Part shown: one piece after another, positions 26,754 through 35,575 of the stretch
Layout: each line of letters opens with the position of its first letter
Position numbering within the stretch: position 1 is the first letter of the stretch
Assembly: GCF_900091585.1 (NCBI RefSeq)
Contig: NZ_FMHT01000003.1
Coordinates: forward strand, 5,482,001-5,546,000
Source: Micromonospora nigra
GTDB lineage: Bacteria; Actinomycetota; Actinomycetes; Mycobacteriales; Micromonosporaceae
Direction: 5' to 3'
DNA length: 64,000 nucleotides
Program-made: the position numbers and the translations under genes
Notes under the pieces: generated by a model
Database searches by the model: none
The model's input: only the letters and a program-made list of their open reading frames with translations
Told to the model about the DNA's origin: nothing

Positions 26754-27327
26754 AGGAGGGTTTCGATGGAGATGGATCGGGTGTCGCGGGTGGGTTCGCG
26801 ATGGCGTGGGTGGCGGGCGTTGGTGGCGGGTGCGGTGGTGGTGGTGTTGGGGGTGTGGGGGTGGTGTTCGGGTTGCCGTCGGCGTCGGCGGCGACGGTGG
26901 ACACGTCGGCGTCGTATGTGTTCGTGAATCGGCACAGTGGTAAGGCGATGGATTTGTATGACTGGTCGACGGCGGAGGGTGCGCCGGTGAACCAGTGGTC
27001 GCGTAATGATCTTGCGGTGCAGCAGTGGCAGTTTGTGGATGCTGGTGGTGGGTTCTACAAGGTGCGGTCGCGGCACAGTGGGAAGGTGTTGGAGTTGCCG
27101 AGTGCGGCCGACGGTACCCAGTTGGTGCAGTCGAGTGATCGGGGGTCGGGGACGCAGCAGTTCCGGTTGGAGGATTCTGCTGGTGGGTTCGTGCGGTTCG
27201 TGAACCGGGAGTCGGGCAAGGTCATCGATCTGTGGGAGTGGTCGACGGCTGACGGTGGTCGGTTGGCGGCGTACTCGAATGTCGACGGCGCGAACCAGCA
27301 GTGGCAGCTCGTCCGGCTCGGCGGCGG
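26754..27327 (+). repeat. 574-bp direct repeat, copy B
   Basis: Second copy of the lectin-encoding segment at 23616-24189, with no difference noticed, including the two G5 runs. The promoter region upstream is not duplicated: no TTGACA/TGTTAACG element is present in front of this copy. Confidence 0.85.
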
Positions 27328-28261
27328 AACACCGACCACCGCCCCGCCGACCACCACCCCACCGACCGGCACCCCGCCGCCGGCCTACCCGCAGCCCGGC
27401 AGGGTCTCCGGGGACGTCCGCCTGCACGACCCGACCGTGGTCAAGCGACCCGACGGCACCTACCTCGTCGCGCACACCGGCGACAACGTCGCGTTGAAGA
27501 CCTCCACCGACCGGATCACCTACCGCAACGCCGGCGCGGTCTTCCCCAACGGGGCGCCGTGGACCACCACGTACACCGACGGCGCGCGCAACCTGTGGGC
27601 ACCGGACCTGTCCTACCACAACGGTCGCTACTACCTGTACTACTCGGCGTCGACCTTCGGCTCCAACCGCTCGGCGATCTTCCTGGCCACCAGCACCACC
27701 GGTGCCTCCGGAAGCTGGACCAACGAGGGTCTCGTCATCGAGTCCCGGACGTCGGACAACTACAACGCGATCGACCCGAACCTCGTCGTTGACGACCAGG
27801 GCCGATGGTGGCTGAGCTTCGGCTCCTTCTGGTCGGGGCTCAAGATGATCCAGATCGATCCGGCCACCGGTCGCCGGCTCGGCACGTCGATGCACAGTCT
27901 CGCCAACTACGGCCCTGGCATCGAGGCACCCGTCATCGTCAAGCGTGGCGCCTGGTACTACCTGTACGTCTCGTTCGACCGCTGCTGCCAGGGCGCCAGC
28001 AGCACGTACCGCATCATGGTGGGCCGGTCGACGAGCCCGACCGGGCCGTTCGTCGACCGCGCCGGCCGGGACATGCTCTCCGGTGGGGGCACGCAGGTCC
28101 TCGCCTCGCACGGCAGCATCCACGGCCCCGGTCACCAGGCGTTCCTCGCCGACAGTGACGGTGACCACCTGTTCTACCACTACTACGCCGACAACGGTGT
28201 GTCGCTGCTCGGCATCAACCGCATCGGCTACGACGCCGACGCCTGGCCCTACGTGTACTGA
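26766..28261 (+). CDS. Secreted lectin-GH43 endo-1,5-arabinanase, apparent frameshift
   Basis: Signal peptide and ricin/CBM13 module are those of the repeat (with the same G5-associated frame break, 26849-26861). A Thr/Pro linker (TAPPTTTPPTGTPPP) leads to a GH43 endo-alpha-1,5-L-arabinanase domain: LHDPTVVKR (base), NAIDPNLV (modulator), IEAPVIVKR (acid), and GSIHGPGHQ with the calcium/chloride-site His typical of these enzymes. It would cut the arabinan backbone outside the cell, supplying oligosaccharides to the importer. The stop lies in a 20-bp tandem duplication, and a strong terminator follows. Confidence 0.83.
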
Positions 28262-28284
28262 TGCGGCCCTACGTGTACTGATGC
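28245..28284 (+). repeat. 20-bp tandem duplication over the stop codon
   Basis: GGCCCTACGTGTACTGATGC occurs twice in a row. The first copy encodes the last residues and stop of the arabinanase; the second is non-coding duplicate. It looks like a replication-slippage product. Confidence 0.85.
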
Positions 28285-28285
28285 A

Positions 28286-28326
28286 GATGGTCCCGGTGGG
28301 CACCGCAGGTGCCCGCCGGGACCATC
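28286..28326 (+). terminator. Strong hairpin ending the arabinan locus
   Basis: A 19-bp stem (GATGGTCCCGGTGGGCACC with its partner, one G-U pair) and a three-base loop GCA, 24 bases after the arabinanase stop. Confidence 0.75.
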
Positions 28327-28573
28327 GCCGCATGCGGCGGTTCTGGTGCTGGCGGGTCGCGACGCGGCCCTCCGGCCGGTGCCCGGTTCGCCGCGGGCCC
28401 CTTCGATCGGGCTGCGTTCGCGGCGAGCACATGCAGAGATGACGTGCCGCAACGCCGACCAGCATGATCGATTTGTCCGGACATGAGCGCGGCGGTGGGT
28501 GCCGGAACCGGTGCCCACGGCAGGTTTCGACACGCGCCCCGGACGATCCGATCATGAGGAGAGGGGTAGCGGC

Positions 28574-29383
28574 GTGTTGAACCCGAACGTGTACACCGAC
28601 CTGGTCGCGGCCGGCGATGAGGTGGACGCCCTGGTGGCCGGCCTGGACCCGGAGGGCTGGCGCACGCCCACTCCCGCTCCGGGATGGACGGTGGCCCACC
28701 AGATCGCCCACCTCGCGGCGACCTTCCGGCTCGCGGCCCTCTCGGCGGCCAACCCGGAGCAGTTCGCGGCGGTGATGTCCCGGCTCGGTCCTGACTTCAA
28801 CAACAACGTGGACGCCGCGCTGGCGGAGTTCCTGGCCGAGGAGCCGGACGTCCTGTTCAAGCGGTGGCAGGAGGAACGGTCGCGGGCCGAGCGGGCCCTG
28901 GCGGCCCACCCGGTCGGCGAGCCGGTGCCGTGGCTGGTGCGACCGCTGCCGGCCGGCATCCTCGCGGCAGCCGGCATGATGGAGTTGTTCGCGCACGGCC
29001 AGGACGTGGCCGACGCGCTCGGCGTCCGGAGGGTCCACACCGACCGGGTGGGCCACCTGGTGGCCTTCGCCGTGCGTACCTGGGACTTCGGCTACCTTGC
29101 CCGGGGCCTGGACGTGCCGGCGGCGGAGTTCCGGTTCGAGCTGACCGCGCCGTCCGGGCAGCGGTGGGAGTTCGGCCCGGCCGACGGCGAGCAGCGGGTC
29201 ACCGGCCCGGCGGTGGACCTCTGCCTGCTCGTCACCCGCCGCCGGCACCGGGACGACCTGGCGCTGCGGGCGGAGGGTGACCTCGCGGACCGTTGGCTCG
29301 ACATCGCCCAGGCGTACCGGGGCCCCGCCGGGCCGGGCCGGAGGCCGGGGCAGTTCGCGGAACGCGACGCCGCCGCCGCGTAG
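28574..29383 (+). CDS. TIGR03084-type metal-binding protein (DinB/MDMPI fold)
   Basis: A 269-residue cytoplasmic protein of the mycothiol-dependent maleylpyruvate isomerase-like superfamily. The metal-site histidines appear in WTVAHQIAHLAATF and MELFAHGQDVADALG. Members of this family recur in actinomycete natural-product clusters, but their reaction is not established. GTG 28574 is chosen; TTG follows one codon later. It is flanked by terminators on both sides, so it is a single-gene unit at the left edge of the enediyne cluster; membership of the cluster is uncertain. Confidence 0.75.
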   Translation: MLNPNVYTDLVAAGDEVDALVAGLDPEGWRTPTPAPGWTVAHQIAHLAATFRLAALSAANPEQFAAVMSRLGPDFNNNVDAALAEFLAEEPDVLFKRWQEERSRAERALAAHPVGEPVPWLVRPLPAGILAAAGMMELFAHGQDVADALGVRRVHTDRVGHLVAFAVRTWDFGYLARGLDVPAAEFRFELTAPSGQRWEFGPADGEQRVTGPAVDLCLLVTRRRHRDDLALRAEGDLADRWLDIAQAYRGPAGPGRRPGQFAERDAAAA

Positions 29384-29392
29384 GACGTGCCG

Positions 29393-29436
29393 AAGTCCGG
29401 TGGCCCTGACCCGTGCGGGTCAGGGCCACCGGACTT
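29393..29436. terminator. Bidirectional 20-bp hairpin
   Basis: A perfect 20-bp stem with a GTGC loop, followed by TTT. It lies between the convergent TIGR03084 and MerR genes and should stop transcription from both sides. Confidence 0.85.
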
Positions 29437-29444
29437 TCGGTCGG

Positions 29445-30095
29445 TCATTCGGTCGGGTCCTTGTCGCCCGGCACCGCACCGAGGCGCTGGGTCACGACGT
29501 GTTCCTGGGCCATCCGCCGGAGAGCGGCGAACGCCGCGTCGAGCAGGACCGTACGCGCGACGGCCGCTGCGCGGTCGTCAGCGGCCGTCTCGGTGGGGAG
29601 CTGGTCCATCTCGTGTGCTGTCAGGCTCTCCGCGGCCTGCGCCAGGGGGAGGAAGAAGTCCACCCCTGAGTCACACCCGAGCCGCTTCATCGCGGCGAGA
29701 ACCTCGGCGAGCCGGTTCCTGCCCGGTGTGCTCTCCCTGATCTGCCAGTTGAGATCTTCGAAGAACCGGTCGATCTCCGCGTGTGCCCGGGTCATCTCGC
29801 CGGTGGTGCGGTCCGCCGCCTCTTCGGGGAACAGCGCCCGGTTGACAACATCGTACAATTCGGGCCACGGCAGGTCGTCCTCGATGGCCTTGAGGAGTTC
29901 GCCGACCGCGGAGAGTTCGAGCTGGCCGATGTTGGTGAAGGCTCGGATGAGCCAGAGTTGTCGTCGGTGCGCCTCGCCGTACTGGGCCTGGTTGCGGCCG
30001 GTGGGTTCGCCTGGTGGCAGCAGACCCTCGCGCAGGTAGAACTTGATTGTGGCGACGGGTACGCCTGTCTGTCTACATAGGTCTGAGATGCGCAT
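29445..30095 (-). CDS. MerR-family transcriptional regulator
   Basis: A 216-residue MerR protein. The N-terminal winged helix reads MRISDLCRQTGVPVATIKFY, followed by LREGLLPPGEPTGRNQAQYG; a dimerisation helix follows, then a long C-terminal effector domain of about 110 residues without recognisable cysteine metal ligands, so a drug or metabolite sensor rather than a metal sensor. It stands between the TIGR03084 gene and the AraC regulator at the left side of the enediyne cluster, and may control export or biosynthesis (inference). Confidence 0.85.
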   Translation of the reverse strand: MRISDLCRQTGVPVATIKFYLREGLLPPGEPTGRNQAQYGEAHRRQLWLIRAFTNIGQLELSAVGELLKAIEDDLPWPELYDVVNRALFPEEAADRTTGEMTRAHAEIDRFFEDLNWQIRESTPGRNRLAEVLAAMKRLGCDSGVDFFLPLAQAAESLTAHEMDQLPTETAADDRAAAVARTVLLDAAFAALRRMAQEHVVTQRLGAVPGDKDPTE

Positions 30096-30247
30096 GTTCC
30101 CCCCAGGTGAACCGACCTAACCGCTCAAGACTTTCACGCCGGTGCATGACCGACGATCCGGCGACCGGGTGCTGTGGCGGGGCACCGCGGTCGTCCGGCC
30201 CTCACGGGGCTGCGTGGTGTGGGGCTGGCGGCGCTGCAGGCGAGGGC

Positions 30248-31099
30248 TCAGGCCGCCTTCGCGGGCCGGGGCATCCGGTTGACGATCGGCCCGGGCGTGG
30301 CGAGGGAATTCGTCGGTACGGGGTGCGACGAATCGGCGGCGACCCGGGCGAGTGCCTGCTGACGGCTGTCGAGCAATGCCAGCAGCACCGGCGGGTCGAT
30401 CTGTCGGGTCGGCTGGAAGGTGAGGTCGACCCTGAGGTCGGTGTCGTAGCCGAACTCCAGTGGCCCCTCGCTGGCGACCAGGATCTGCCGGTCGGTCTCG
30501 CCGAGTTCCGTGGCGGGCCCGTCCGGCTCCGCGGCGGACTGCGACAGCAGGTGCCAGGTGCCCGGCGGCACCGCCTCGAAGCTGTACGGGCCGGGCCCGG
30601 TCAGGACGGTGCAGCGCACCGGACGGCCCTCGGGGATCCGGTTGGCGAACAGGCCCAGGAAGACGGCACCAGGGGTGGGGCCCACGGGCATCCGCATCTC
30701 CCCGTGCACGCGGGACGTGGACGGCTGTCCCTGCTGAAGCCCGGAGTCGATGGGAATCTGCGCCGCGAAACCCGCGCGGCGGCGGTAGGTCGTCGGCGAC
30801 ATGCCGATGCTCCTGGTGAAGCGGGTGCTGAAGGTGCCGACGCTGTTGTAGCCCACCTGGAGGCTGATGTCGGCGACGTTGAGGGACGTGGAGACCAGCA
30901 GGTGCTTGGCCCGTTGCAGGCGGAGGGCCGACAGGAACCGGCCAGGGGAGACCCCGGTGGCACGCTGGAAGATGCGGGTGAAGTGGAACTTGCTGAACAT
31001 GGCGGCTCGTGCCATGTCGTCCACTGTGAGTTGTTCGTCCAGTTTTTCGCGCATGGTGGCGATCGCTCGGTTGACGGCATGTTCGATCGACTGCTCCAT
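30248..31099 (-). CDS. AraC-family regulator with N-terminal HTH
   Basis: A 283-residue regulator with the two AraC helix-turn-helix units at residues 10-105 (MREKLDEQLTVDDMARAAMF; LNVADISLQVGYNSVGTFST; TRFTRSIGMSPTTYRRR). The HTH comes first and a roughly 170-residue C-terminal domain of unknown ligand follows, the reverse of classical AraC. ATG 31099 is chosen because GGGAGG lies just upstream; an in-frame ATG four codons earlier would put the ribosome site inside the gene. It is a candidate pathway regulator of the enediyne cluster. Confidence 0.85.
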   Translation of the reverse strand: MEQSIEHAVNRAIATMREKLDEQLTVDDMARAAMFSKFHFTRIFQRATGVSPGRFLSALRLQRAKHLLVSTSLNVADISLQVGYNSVGTFSTRFTRSIGMSPTTYRRRAGFAAQIPIDSGLQQGQPSTSRVHGEMRMPVGPTPGAVFLGLFANRIPEGRPVRCTVLTGPGPYSFEAVPPGTWHLLSQSAAEPDGPATELGETDRQILVASEGPLEFGYDTDLRVDLTFQPTRQIDPPVLLALLDSRQQALARVAADSSHPVPTNSLATPGPIVNRMPRPAKAA

Positions 31100-31910
31100 G
31101 TTACCTCCCATCGACCCGGATGTCGGACGGGTTGAATTGCGGCGGGGTGGCGACGGGCGTCCTACTGTAAAGGTTATACAAAGGTGTCGTCCGCGGTTAT
31201 CGGCCCAGCAATCGCAGACATGTGGGCGACAATTCCACTGAGGCTCCCGCTAACTTTCGTCCGAAGGATTGTCTCTGCCTCGGAGTCGAGGTTAGTCGAA
31301 CGTAGACCCGTTGACAATACTGTGTGAACGGGCTTCCCACGCTTCGCAACTTTGAAGAGGGGAGGACCCCTTGATCAGCGTCTTAACCTTCACTTAAGCG
31401 GTATTGCTTACCGACCGTATGCGGATAGCCGTACGATCTACTTTCCACTTCCGAGGTTGAAGCATAGGGGTCAGTCCGCCATGCGGAAGCGTGGTCGAAA
31501 GTAGCGATAAGGTGGGCTATTTCCGGCTTAACGCTGTCGGCCTGGCTGTACCGACGTCTTGATCGATCGGGTGGCCCGTCGGGCGTGGGAATGCGGTCGC
31601 TTGCGGGTCGCCCGCCGAGGTAGGTTATCGCCTTTAATGGCAGAACTGAAGAGTGCATAGACTATTGACGGCAATAAGATCTTTCGCAGTTATGTCGGAA
31701 CCTGTTGCCTGTCTGCTGGTATATCGGGGGTCGCGGGACGTGACCGATGCGAGTCATGGCCCCTGCGACGTCGTACGCCGCGGAACGGGCCGCCGCTACG
31801 CCCGGTCAACTGCCGGGGCGGGCGAGGTCGGTAGCTTGATTGACCGCGATCGCTGGCAGCAGGAATCCTGCCGTCCGGCCTCTGCCCACCCGTGGAGGCC
31901 GCCGGCTGTG
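31100..31910. other. 811-base A/T-richer gene-free region
   Basis: This is the largest gap in the window. It is visibly richer in A and T than its surroundings. An A/T-rich element (TATAAC/TACAGT on the minus strand, about 31158-31180) could be the AraC promoter. A TTGACA at 31311 has no good partner. A 91-codon minus-strand frame (31383-31658) lacks protein-like features. It may carry regulatory sites or a small RNA, but I cannot identify one. Confidence 0.45.
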
Positions 31911-33050
31911 CTACCGGCTCGCCTGGTCGCCGGACGGGGTGGTCGGGCCCGGCCCGCTGGTCGCGTCCGCCGACCCCGTGCCGGGACGCGGTGCCGGGCC
32001 GGCGGTGGCCCCGGTGCCCACCCGCCGCGCGGCGGTGAGGCTGGCCCAGGCGGTCGCCTCGACCAGCTCGCGGTCGCCGAAGCCGTCGGTGCGGGCCGCG
32101 GCCACGACAGCGTCGGTCACGCGGTACGAGGCCACGGCCGTCAGCAGGGCGAGCCGTCCCACCGCGTGGTCGGCGGCGGGCAGGCGGGCCAGGGCCACGT
32201 CGACCCACCGGCCGTCCAGCGTGGACTCCGGCGGGCCGGCCACCAGCTCGGTGACCAGAGCCCGGACCGGGGCCGGCACCACCCGACGCCCGGCCGTCTC
32301 GATCGAGGCGGTGGCTCGCGCCATCGCCCCGGCGACGTGGGGCGAGCCGGCCGCCCACGCCAGGTCGGCCGGGACCGCCGCGTCCGGCAGCAGCCGCGCC
32401 GACCGGCCCGGCAGCAGGGCCCGCCGGGCCAATCGACCCATAGCCCACGCGGCGGCCCCCGTGGCCGTGCTGCGGGCCCGTCCGGTCAACGGCGGCAGCG
32501 GCGAGTCCCTTAGGAAGACATTGACCATCCGGTTGATGTAGTGGAAGGTCACGGCCACGCCGGTCAGTTCGGCGGTGTGTGCCGGCGGGAACGGGGGCGC
32601 GTGGCCGGGCCCGCCGTCGGGGTGCCCGGCCGGGGCGGTCGCCCATCCGGCGAGCGCCCGCAGCCGTGGTTCGGCGATGTCGGCCAGACGCCCCTCGGCG
32701 AGCGCGGTGGCGTCCGTGCCGGGACGCAGGCCACGTAGCGCCGCCCCGTGCACGTCCACGCAGTACGGGCAGGTGTTGATCCGCGACACCGCGGTCGCCA
32801 CCGCCTCCTTGTCGGCGCGGGGAGCGACCCCGTCGGCGAGGGTCGTCTCCCGCAGCATGCACCACACCGCCGCCAGCACCTCGGGAGCCGGGGCGTGCAG
32901 GGCCACCGGCGGGGCGAGCATGCCGAAATCCGCCTCGACCTGTGTGTACACGGCGGCCACCAGGCCGGTCGCCGTTCGTGCGGCGACCGGCGCCAGGTGC
33001 CGGACGTGGGTCTGCGAGGGGCGGCGCAGCGCCCGCCTGATCAGGTCCAC
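31911..33050 (-). CDS. AhpD/carboxymuconolactone decarboxylase-like protein
   Basis: A 379-residue protein. Residues 60-130 hold the AhpD-like core with a CxxC plus His motif, NTCPYCVDVHGAAL, typical of peroxidase-type alkylhydroperoxidase D proteins. The rest repeats helical segments, including a second, motif-less half near YRVTDAVVAAARTDGFGDRELVEATAWASL, so it may be an internal duplication with only one active site. It follows the GMC oxidoreductase by 37 bases on the same strand. A redox or peroxide-handling role in warhead maturation is inference. GTG 33050 is chosen because it lies just after the upstream stop. Confidence 0.75.
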   Translation of the reverse strand: MDLIRRALRRPSQTHVRHLAPVAARTATGLVAAVYTQVEADFGMLAPPVALHAPAPEVLAAVWCMLRETTLADGVAPRADKEAVATAVSRINTCPYCVDVHGAALRGLRPGTDATALAEGRLADIAEPRLRALAGWATAPAGHPDGGPGHAPPFPPAHTAELTGVAVTFHYINRMVNVFLRDSPLPPLTGRARSTATGAAAWAMGRLARRALLPGRSARLLPDAAVPADLAWAAGSPHVAGAMARATASIETAGRRVVPAPVRALVTELVAGPPESTLDGRWVDVALARLPAADHAVGRLALLTAVASYRVTDAVVAAARTDGFGDRELVEATAWASLTAARRVGTGATAGPAPRPGTGSADATSGPGPTTPSGDQASR

Positions 33051-33087
33051 CGGTGCTCCCGTCCGGGTTCGCAGGGCCGGGCGGCGG

Positions 33088-34725
33088 TCAGGCCCGGGGC
33101 ATGACGGCCCGCCGACCCGCCGTCTCCCCGTCGGGCGACGGCGCCCCGTACCGTACATCGACGCCGCGGTCCCGGGCGGCCTGCACGATCCCGGGTATCG
33201 CGCGCTCAGCCAGCGCCGCGATGGTCGACGCGGGGTTGACCGTCAGCGCGCCGGGCACGGCGGATCCGTCGGTGACGAAGATGCCCGGGTGCCCACGCAG
33301 CTCGTGCCGGTCGTCGAGCGCCGACGTGGCCGGGTCGTCGCCGATGCGGCACGACGCCAGCGGGTGCACCGTGTACGCGCCGACGAGGTCGTTGGTCCAG
33401 GGCCGGACCGTCGCGAGGCCGTCGCGTTCCAGGATGTCCTTGATGTCGGCGTCGGCGAGGTCCCAACCGCGCCGGGTGTTCGCGGTGGGCCGGTAGCGCA
33501 ACGGGCCGTGGCCCAGCATCTGCTGGGAGAACCGGGCGGCGTTGCCGGTCTCCGGCGGAGGACCGAACACGCCCTCGTTGTCGTCCTCGGACATGATGAA
33601 GATGGTGAGCCACGACTGCCAGCGGCGCAGCATCTCCTTCTTGCCGACCCCGAACCAGGCGGGGTCGTCGGCGCCGGGCACCTGCGCGAGGATCGTGCCG
33701 AGGCCCGGGGGGAAGTACAGCTGCTCCAGCGAGTACCGCTCGTACTCGGGCAGGGTGCCGTCGAGGCGGTCCCAGCTGGCCACGGTCGGTCCCCGCCCGA
33801 TCTGGTACGCGCCGTAGGCCGACCCGTCGGGCCGGCTGAGGCCGAGCACGTCGCGGACCCGGTCCTCATCGAACACCGCCGTGTTGAGCCGTTCCCCGTT
33901 GCCGGAGAAGTAGCGGCCCACGGCGTGCGGCATCGCGCCCAGCGTGGCGGCGGAACGTTGCAGGATCACCGGGGTGGCGCCGGCACCGGCCGCGACGATG
34001 ACGATCCGGGCGTCGATGGTTCCGCTGTCGTGCAGGATGCGGTAGTCCTCGGCGTCGACGACCCGGTAGTGCACCCGGTAGCCGCCGTCGGCGGTGCGGG
34101 AGATGCTCTGCACCTCGTGCAGCGGGCGGATCTCCGCGCCGTGGGCCAGCGCCGCCGGGAGGTAGTTCAACAGCAACGAGCGCTTGGCGTCGAACCGGCA
34201 GCCGGCCATCATCCAGTTGCAGTTGGTGCACTGGGCCACGTCGATCGCCGAGGGCGCCGCGTTGGCGGTGCGGCCGGCGTGCCGGCAGGCCGCCGCGAAC
34301 AGACCCCCGGCGTACGGGACGGTGTCCCAATCGGTGCGGGTGATGGGCAGCGCCTCGGCAACCCGGTCGTACCAGGGTTCCAGGGTGTCCCGGCTGATGG
34401 CGGCGGGCCACATCCGCCGACCGATGCTGCCGTGGCGCTCGAAGACGAAGCGTGGGGCGCGGGGCATGGTGGCGAAGTAGACGACGCTGCCGCCGCCGAC
34501 GCAGTTGCCGCCGAGCACGCTCATGCCGTCACCCACGGTGAAGTCGAAGACCCGGGTGTACGACGAGCCGAGCAGGAAGTTGTGCTCGAACTCGTCGCTG
34601 CGCAGCCAGGGCCCCCGTTCCAGGACGGTGACCTTCGCGCCGCCGGCGGCCAGGTGGTAGGCGGGAATGGCACCGCCGAAGCCGCTGCCGATGATCAGGA
34701 CGTCGGTGGTCTCGGTGGCGCTCAT
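33088..34725 (-). CDS. GMC-family FAD oxidoreductase, enediyne E9-like
   Basis: A 545-residue flavoenzyme. The ADP-binding motif is DVLIIGSGFGGAIPAYHLA; GGNCVGGGSVVYFATMP is the GMC signature; the C-terminal active-site region HPLASCRIGDDPATS and VTDGSAVPGALTVNPASTIA match cholesterol-oxidase-like members. The ordering with a small companion protein and the size resemble the conserved E8/E9 pair of nine-membered enediyne clusters; that mapping is from memory and tentative. The start overlaps the stop of the companion gene (ATGA). Confidence 0.87.
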   Translation of the reverse strand: MSATETTDVLIIGSGFGGAIPAYHLAAGGAKVTVLERGPWLRSDEFEHNFLLGSSYTRVFDFTVGDGMSVLGGNCVGGGSVVYFATMPRAPRFVFERHGSIGRRMWPAAISRDTLEPWYDRVAEALPITRTDWDTVPYAGGLFAAACRHAGRTANAAPSAIDVAQCTNCNWMMAGCRFDAKRSLLLNYLPAALAHGAEIRPLHEVQSISRTADGGYRVHYRVVDAEDYRILHDSGTIDARIVIVAAGAGATPVILQRSAATLGAMPHAVGRYFSGNGERLNTAVFDEDRVRDVLGLSRPDGSAYGAYQIGRGPTVASWDRLDGTLPEYERYSLEQLYFPPGLGTILAQVPGADDPAWFGVGKKEMLRRWQSWLTIFIMSEDDNEGVFGPPPETGNAARFSQQMLGHGPLRYRPTANTRRGWDLADADIKDILERDGLATVRPWTNDLVGAYTVHPLASCRIGDDPATSALDDRHELRGHPGIFVTDGSAVPGALTVNPASTIAALAERAIPGIVQAARDRGVDVRYGAPSPDGETAGRRAVMPRA

Positions 34726-35291
34726 GCCGGGCTCCCGGTGCTCGTGGTGTCGGGGTGCGGCTCGGCCAACTGCCGCCCGTAGGAGTACGGGGCGAAGCGC
34801 CAGAGCTGGTCGCTGTCGGGCTGGGCGTAGCCGATGGCCAGCAGTCCGGGGTGCCCGGCGGCCAGGGCGTCGATGGTGTCGAGGTGCGCGGCGCTGTCGT
34901 AGGCCATGTTGCTGAACAGCGCGAGCCCCACCCACATGTCCTTCTCCGGGTGCCCGGGGCGGGTCAGCAGGTCGACCAGCGCGGCCCGGTGCGCGAACGG
35001 CAGGGCCACGAAGGGCGGCACGTCGTCGGCGAGGCGTACGCCGTGCTCGGCGGCGTATCCCGCGGCATGCTCGTTGAGGGCGACCACCATCGACTCCAGT
35101 GCCGGAGCGAGCCCTCCGGCGGGGTGTTCGATGAGCTCGACCGCCCCGGCGGCGACGGCGCCGCCACCGGGGGCGGCCCCGGCGACCGAGCGGTCGCCGG
35201 GGAAACGCTTCTCGCCGGGAATGATGGTGTCGGCGAATGCTTCGAGTACGAGCGTGCGCTCAGTTTCCGCCGCATTTCTTTCGGGGTGCAC
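34722..35291 (-). CDS. Small companion of the GMC oxidoreductase
   Basis: A 189-residue protein. It opens ERNAAETERTLVLEAFADTI followed by IPGEKRFPGD, the layout of gluconate-2-dehydrogenase-type small subunits and of the small proteins translated with GMC oxidases. GTG 35291 is chosen because AGGAGG stands seven bases upstream; a longer frame reaching 35444 lacks a ribosome site. It is translationally coupled to the GMC gene and probably forms a complex with it. No cofactor motif is visible. Confidence 0.65.
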   Translation of the reverse strand: MHPERNAAETERTLVLEAFADTIIPGEKRFPGDRSVAGAAPGGGAVAAGAVELIEHPAGGLAPALESMVVALNEHAAGYAAEHGVRLADDVPPFVALPFAHRAALVDLLTRPGHPEKDMWVGLALFSNMAYDSAAHLDTIDALAAGHPGLLAIGYAQPDSDQLWRFAPYSYGRQLAEPHPDTTSTGSPA

Positions 35292-35575
35292 CGCATCGCC
35301 TCCTGATAGTGCGGAAAACGGTACGCCGGGCACGGGCTGCACCGCGTCCGGGATCGGGGACCAATGGATGGGGTAAAGCGTTGTCCATCGTGGTCGGGGG
35401 GTGTGTTCGGTCGCATCTCCGTCAGTGCCGTCGTCGTCCGGCACCGCCGCCGGGGCCGCTCCGGGCGATATCGAGCACCTTCAGAGGCGTGTCGGACGGA
35501 TCCGGCTTGGCAGGGTGACCGTGGAGTTACCTCGGACCTCCACCGGACGTCCCGAGGCAGGGCAGAGGAGGACAG

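Noticed and set aside
28574..29383. Reading the TIGR03084 protein as a wyosine-synthesis or named biosynthetic enzyme
   Set aside because: Only the metal-binding DinB/MDMPI-type histidines are visible; such annotation names are not supported by the sequence.
31383..31658. A 91-codon minus-strand frame in the 31.1-31.9 kb gap
   Set aside because: No recognisable motif, signal peptide or ribosome site, and codon third positions do not look like those of real genes in the window.
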